Source of the DNA: SG8-40 sp963792855
GTDB lineage: Bacteria; Pseudomonadota; Gammaproteobacteria; Burkholderiales; Eutrophovitaceae
NCBI GenBank assembly: GCA_963792855.1
Contig: CAWBXZ010000001.1
Location: 186,001-250,000 of the forward strand
Direction of reading: 5' to 3'
Length of the DNA stretch: 64,000 bases
Part shown: positions 60,697 through 64,000 of the stretch, one piece after another
Numbering within the stretch: position 1 is the stretch's first letter
How the letters are laid out: each line of letters starts with the position of its first letter
Notes under the pieces: model-generated
Told to the model about the DNA's origin: nothing
Database searches by the model: none
Seen by the model: only the letters and a program-made list of their open reading frames with translations
Translations under genes and position numbers: made by a program

Positions 60697-62055
60697 ATGC
60701 AGTTTTCCCAACTGGGCCTGACCGCGGAACTGCTCCGGTCTATCGAGGAGCAGGGCTACACCGAGGCGACACCGGTCCAGCAAAAAGCAATTCCCCCGAT
60801 TCTTCTCGGCCGCGACGTCATGGCGGCCGCTCAAACCGGTACCGGCAAGACGGCCAGCTTTACCCTGCCGATGTTGCAGCGCCTGAAGGGGCATGCGAGC
60901 ACGAGCATGTCGCCGGCGCGTCATCCGGTACGCGCATTGATACTGGCGCCGACCCGTGAGTTGGCTGCACAGGTCGAGGCCAGTGTAAAGACCTACGGCA
61001 AACATATCCCGCTGCGGGTTGCTTCGGTTTACGGCGGTGTGCCCATCGATCCACAGATCGCGGCGCTGCGCGCCGGCGTTGAAATCCTTGTGGCGACGCC
61101 CGGACGGCTGCTCGATCATATCCAGAGCAAGACCGTGATGTTCCATGCGGTGGAGTTTCTCGTGCTAGACGAAGCCGACCGGATGCTCGATATGGGTTTT
61201 TTGCCCGATATCAAGCGCATTATCGGGATGCTGCCGCCACAGCGGCAAACGCTGATGTTTTCGGCGACCTACTCGGACGATATTCGTGCCCTGGCAGGAC
61301 AGTGGCTGCGTGATCCCGTGCAGGTCGAGGTTGCGCAGCGCAACGCAGTCACCGACACCGTTACGCACACCGTCTACAAAGTCGATTCGCGCGCCAAACG
61401 TGACGCGCTCGTCAGCCTGTTGCGCGATCGTGACATGAAACAGGTGTTGGTATTCTGTAACACGAAGATCGGCGCCAATCGGCTCGCTTACCGTTTGCAA
61501 AAGGACGATTTGAGCGCTGCCGCCATTCACAGTGATCGCACCCAGGGCGAGAGAATGCAGGCGCTGGCCGAGTTCAAGGAAGGAAAGGTCCGTATCCTGG
61601 TGGCGACCGATATTGCGGCTCGCGGCCTGGACATCGAACAACTTCCGTTCGTGGTGAATTTCGACATGCCGTCGAACCCGGAAGACTATGTTCACCGCAT
61701 TGGCAGAACCGGCAGGGCGGGATTGCTGGGCGAGGCGATCTCACTGATCGGTTCCGAGGACGTGGAGTACCTCGCCGCGGTGGAAAAGCTGATCAACAAG
61801 AAGCTGCAGATCGGTTCTTTGCCGGGTCCGGTGCATGCCCCTCCCAAACGCGAGACGCCGGTGCGCCGCAGTGAGCCGGCCAGAAAAAAACAGGGCACTG
61901 ATGCGTTTTTTGACCAGCCCTACGTTTCATCGCATCAGCCCGAGTCTGAAACAGCGGCGCCCCAGTCGAGTTCGCTGGGCAGCCGTTCGGACAGAAAGAA
62001 GGAAAAGCAGATTGCCGCGCTGTTTCTGCCGCCGGCCGCAAAACCTGATGCGTAA
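60697..62055 (+). CDS. rhlE: DEAD-box RNA helicase RhlE
   Basis: A 452-residue ATP-dependent RNA helicase. The Q-motif (TPVQQKAI), motif I AQTGTGKT, PTRELA, DEAD in LVLDEADRMLDMGF, SAT and the C-terminal HRIGRTGR are in order. It has the usual RhlE N-terminus (MQFSQLGLTAELL) and a basic, low-complexity tail (about 380-452). RhlE is involved in ribosome assembly and RNA turnover. ATG 60697 follows GGAG. Confidence 0.95.
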   Translation: MQFSQLGLTAELLRSIEEQGYTEATPVQQKAIPPILLGRDVMAAAQTGTGKTASFTLPMLQRLKGHASTSMSPARHPVRALILAPTRELAAQVEASVKTYGKHIPLRVASVYGGVPIDPQIAALRAGVEILVATPGRLLDHIQSKTVMFHAVEFLVLDEADRMLDMGFLPDIKRIIGMLPPQRQTLMFSATYSDDIRALAGQWLRDPVQVEVAQRNAVTDTVTHTVYKVDSRAKRDALVSLLRDRDMKQVLVFCNTKIGANRLAYRLQKDDLSAAAIHSDRTQGERMQALAEFKEGKVRILVATDIAARGLDIEQLPFVVNFDMPSNPEDYVHRIGRTGRAGLLGEAISLIGSEDVEYLAAVEKLINKKLQIGSLPGPVHAPPKRETPVRRSEPARKKQGTDAFFDQPYVSSHQPESETAAPQSSSLGSRSDRKKEKQIAALFLPPAAKPDA

Positions 62056-62090
62056 AACGGGAGCAGGACGATGCTGACACGGAATGTGGC

Positions 62091-62930
62091 GTGACCGGTG
62101 AGCTGACCGAACGGCTCACCGGCATCATCAGTGGAGCAGAGGGCGAAATCCCTTTGACCGAGGCGGCGCTGCTCGTTGCGTCGCACCGCCATCCCGATCT
62201 GGACGTGCGGCATTATCTGGACGTCATCAATGGTTTTGGACAGAGTGTGTCGGCGCGAATCGCGACCGACTCCGGGCCTGCGGAGAAGGTCGCGGCGCTG
62301 AACCACTACCTGTTCGATGAGTTGGGCTTTGCGCCGAATGCACAGGACTATTACGACCCGCGCAACAGTCTGCTCAACGAGGTAATGGAGCGACGCACGG
62401 GTATTCCCATCACGCTCTCGCTGATCTACATGGCGGTGGGCAGCCAGCTCGGTCTCGCGCTCAAAGGTGTGTGCTATCCGGGACATTTTCTGGTCAAGTG
62501 CCGGATTCCGGAGGGCATGATCGTGCTCGATCCGTTTTTCAGGGGACAGTCTCTCGCAATGACGGATTTACAGCGCATGTTGCGCGAAACCCGGGGAGGG
62601 GAGGTGTCCCGCGCGATTGTCGCCGGCTTGCTCGTCGCGGCAAGCAAGCGCCAGATCCTCCTCAGAATGTTGCGCAATCTCAAAGGCATCTATCTTCACA
62701 ATCGCGAGTTGGACAACGCGTTGACGATCATGAACTGGATCGTTGCAGCCGATCCCGGACAAGGTGCGGAAGTGCGCGATCGCGGCATGGTGTTTCAGGA
62801 GCTGGAATGCTTTCGTGCCGCCGCGGCGGACTTCGAGCGCTATCTTGAGCTCGCACCCGGTTGCGATGACGGTGACGTGATTCGTCAACGCCTGCTGCAA
62901 CTTCGGCGCAGCGTTTCGCTGCTCAACTAG
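62091..62930 (+). CDS. SirB1-family protein
   Basis: A 279-residue cytosolic protein with a transglutaminase-like N-terminal domain (DYYDPRNSLLNEVMERRTGIPITLSLIY is the family hallmark, with CYPGHFLVK following) and C-terminal TPR-like helices. The Cys-His pair of a transglutaminase fold may be present in VCYPGHF. The function is unknown; SirB1 was named from Salmonella. GTG 62091 starts 36 bp after rhlE. Confidence 0.88.
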   Translation: MTGELTERLTGIISGAEGEIPLTEAALLVASHRHPDLDVRHYLDVINGFGQSVSARIATDSGPAEKVAALNHYLFDELGFAPNAQDYYDPRNSLLNEVMERRTGIPITLSLIYMAVGSQLGLALKGVCYPGHFLVKCRIPEGMIVLDPFFRGQSLAMTDLQRMLRETRGGEVSRAIVAGLLVAASKRQILLRMLRNLKGIYLHNRELDNALTIMNWIVAADPGQGAEVRDRGMVFQELECFRAAAADFERYLELAPGCDDGDVIRQRLLQLRRSVSLLN

Positions 62931-62962
62931 GGCCTGTTAACAAATATGCGTTTAACAGACCC
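62930..62962. repeat. Imperfect inverted repeat after the SirB1 gene
   Basis: Arms 62930-62940 and 62952-62962 match at 10 of 11 positions with an 11-nt loop. It sits between convergent genes and begins in the SirB1 stop codon. It may be a weak terminator or a palindromic repeat remnant. Confidence 0.4.
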
Positions 62963-63037
62963 AGGCAGGACATGGATCGGCCGCTGTCAAATCGCGGCGG
63001 CGAGCGCTCGCAGCTTGTGGATTTCCGCAAACAGGCT

Positions 63038-63820
63038 CTACGGTGTGGAGTCGTACTCTTCCATCAACGGGTCGTCACCGAACTCCTCTTCTTCCAGCTC
63101 CAGCAACGTTTTTGGCCGGTCGCCTTGCCCGTCGTCCTGCAATGGTTCGATTGCGCCGTCGCGCACCAGATATTCGCGGCGCTGCAGGTAGGTATCGCGC
63201 AGGAAACTGTACTGGTCCAGCGCGGCTTCCTGCAGGAACGACTCCGCGCCGAGAAGGTTGGCACGCGTGTCGACTACATACAGAGCGAGCAGGCCCCAGC
63301 GAACGCCATCGTCGCCGATCGTGTCATAGACCGGGCTGACGTAGATGTCTACCGGTAATGCAAGGCCGTCACGCACGTTGCTGGGACCGAAGAACGGCAG
63401 CACCAGATAAGGTCCACTGCCAAAGCCCCAGTAACCGAGCGTCTGGCCGAAATCCTCGTCGTTGTAGGGAATGCGCGCATAGGTGGCTACGTCAATCAAG
63501 CCGCCCAACCCGAACAGCAGATTGGTGCTGAATCGCATGATATCCACCGGCACCTTCTCGAACTTGAACTGCAGCGCGTCGTTCAGTGTTGTTACTATCA
63601 TGCCGAGGTTGCGAAAGAAATTACTGACCCCGGTGCGTGCGGGTGCCGGCAGGATGTTTGTGTAACCTTTTGCGATTGGTTTGAGATAGGCCGTGTCAAC
63701 GGCGTTGTTGAACGCATAAATCTTGCGGTTCATCGGCTCGAACGGGTCTTGTTTGTTTGGACCGGTGGCGCAGCCGGAAACCAGCACGCTCAGGCACAAC
63801 AGTATGAAAGGTCGAGTCAT
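63038..63820 (-). CDS. mlaA: Outer-membrane lipid asymmetry lipoprotein MlaA
   Basis: A 260-residue lipoprotein (lipobox LVSGC, Cys17). It removes phospholipids from the outer leaflet and passes them to MlaC. DPFEPMNRKIYAFN at the start of the mature part and GYWGFGSGPYLVLPFFGPSNVRD are family signatures. The C-terminal tail is strongly acidic (LLELEEEEFGDD). The promoter would lie in 63821-64000, which has no other gene. Confidence 0.95.
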   Translation of the reverse strand: MTRPFILLCLSVLVSGCATGPNKQDPFEPMNRKIYAFNNAVDTAYLKPIAKGYTNILPAPARTGVSNFFRNLGMIVTTLNDALQFKFEKVPVDIMRFSTNLLFGLGGLIDVATYARIPYNDEDFGQTLGYWGFGSGPYLVLPFFGPSNVRDGLALPVDIYVSPVYDTIGDDGVRWGLLALYVVDTRANLLGAESFLQEAALDQYSFLRDTYLQRREYLVRDGAIEPLQDDGQGDRPKTLLELEEEEFGDDPLMEEYDSTP

Positions 63821-64000
63821 CGAGCCCGTAAGGGAGAGAATGCTTGCAATCGATTATAGCGTCAGAATGTCCGGCAACTTCGCCCGCGGTAATGAGCGTT
63901 GCATTGGCGGCGAAGCTTCGTCACCATTATGCCGTGCGGCGAACCGCGATTCGTCGGGAATGTCAACCGTGGCCACATGCCTGGAGACTGTCGAACGGCG

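Overview
The window reads as one contig of a high-GC, Gram-negative chromosome, most likely a gammaproteobacterium. The main clues are the gyrA-serC-...-pheA-hisC-tyrA-aroA-cmk-rpsA-ihfB supraoperon, lapA/lapB, LPS heptose genes, ubiG, dksA, mlaA, rhlE and a one-piece tmRNA with tag ANDERYALAA. The order or family cannot be fixed from the sequence alone.

Layout. 1-6.4 kb holds envelope and redox genes: an MscS channel, a double-VOC lipoprotein, a small Gly-rich lipoprotein, a Tat amidohydrolase and a HiPIP, followed by a mosaic of palindromic repeats beside tmRNA (ssrA, minus strand). 7-10.9 kb on the minus strand carries yajG, ubiG, an MTA/SAH-deaminase-like amidohydrolase and an OmpA lipoprotein with acidic repeats. 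11.2-30 kb on the plus strand is a long, tightly packed run: gyrA, serC, serA, pheA, hisC, tyrA, an aroA-cmk fusion, rpsA, ihfB, lapA, lapB, pyrF, ugd, rfaE1, hldD and cysM. It links gyrase, serine/aromatic/histidine synthesis, translation and LPS assembly. 30-41.7 kb is housekeeping: pckG, a PolB-type exonuclease, rlmD, a Bax-inhibitor-1 protein, tRNA-Ser, a GFA protein, a radical SAM protein, an HTH regulator, dksA, tRNA-Pro/Arg/His, an ABC-F protein and htpX.

41.7-58 kb is the accessory highlight: an aryl-polyene (APE, xanthomonadin-like) type gene cluster. One arm (minus) has a dehydratase, a ketosynthase, a chain-length-factor-like ketosynthase and two flavin halogenase-like oxidoreductases. 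The other arm (plus) has an ACP, a membrane protein, an AMP-ligase/dehydratase fusion, an acyltransferase, a LolA-like carrier and an MMPL exporter. These are followed by a GT2 glycosyltransferase, a PlsC acyltransferase, a MipA/OmpV protein and a FabG reductase. The logic is an ACP-bound polyene made by an iterative type II system, then attached to a lipid/sugar and exported to the outer membrane.

The cluster shows lesions. A 145-bp MITE-like element flanked by TA sits just behind the LolA start codon. The same gene has a one-base frameshift. The dehydratase is frameshifted exactly where one unit of a 30-bp tandem repeat lacks two bases. A further frame break changes the gyrA tail, so assembly errors must be excluded before calling decay; the MITE cannot be explained that way.

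58-64 kb holds a DUF1992 protein, a retropepsin-like protease, an AT-richer gene-free stretch with stacked terminators, an FN3 protein with a Thr/Ser linker, tRNA-Arg(CCT), rhlE, a SirB1 protein and mlaA.
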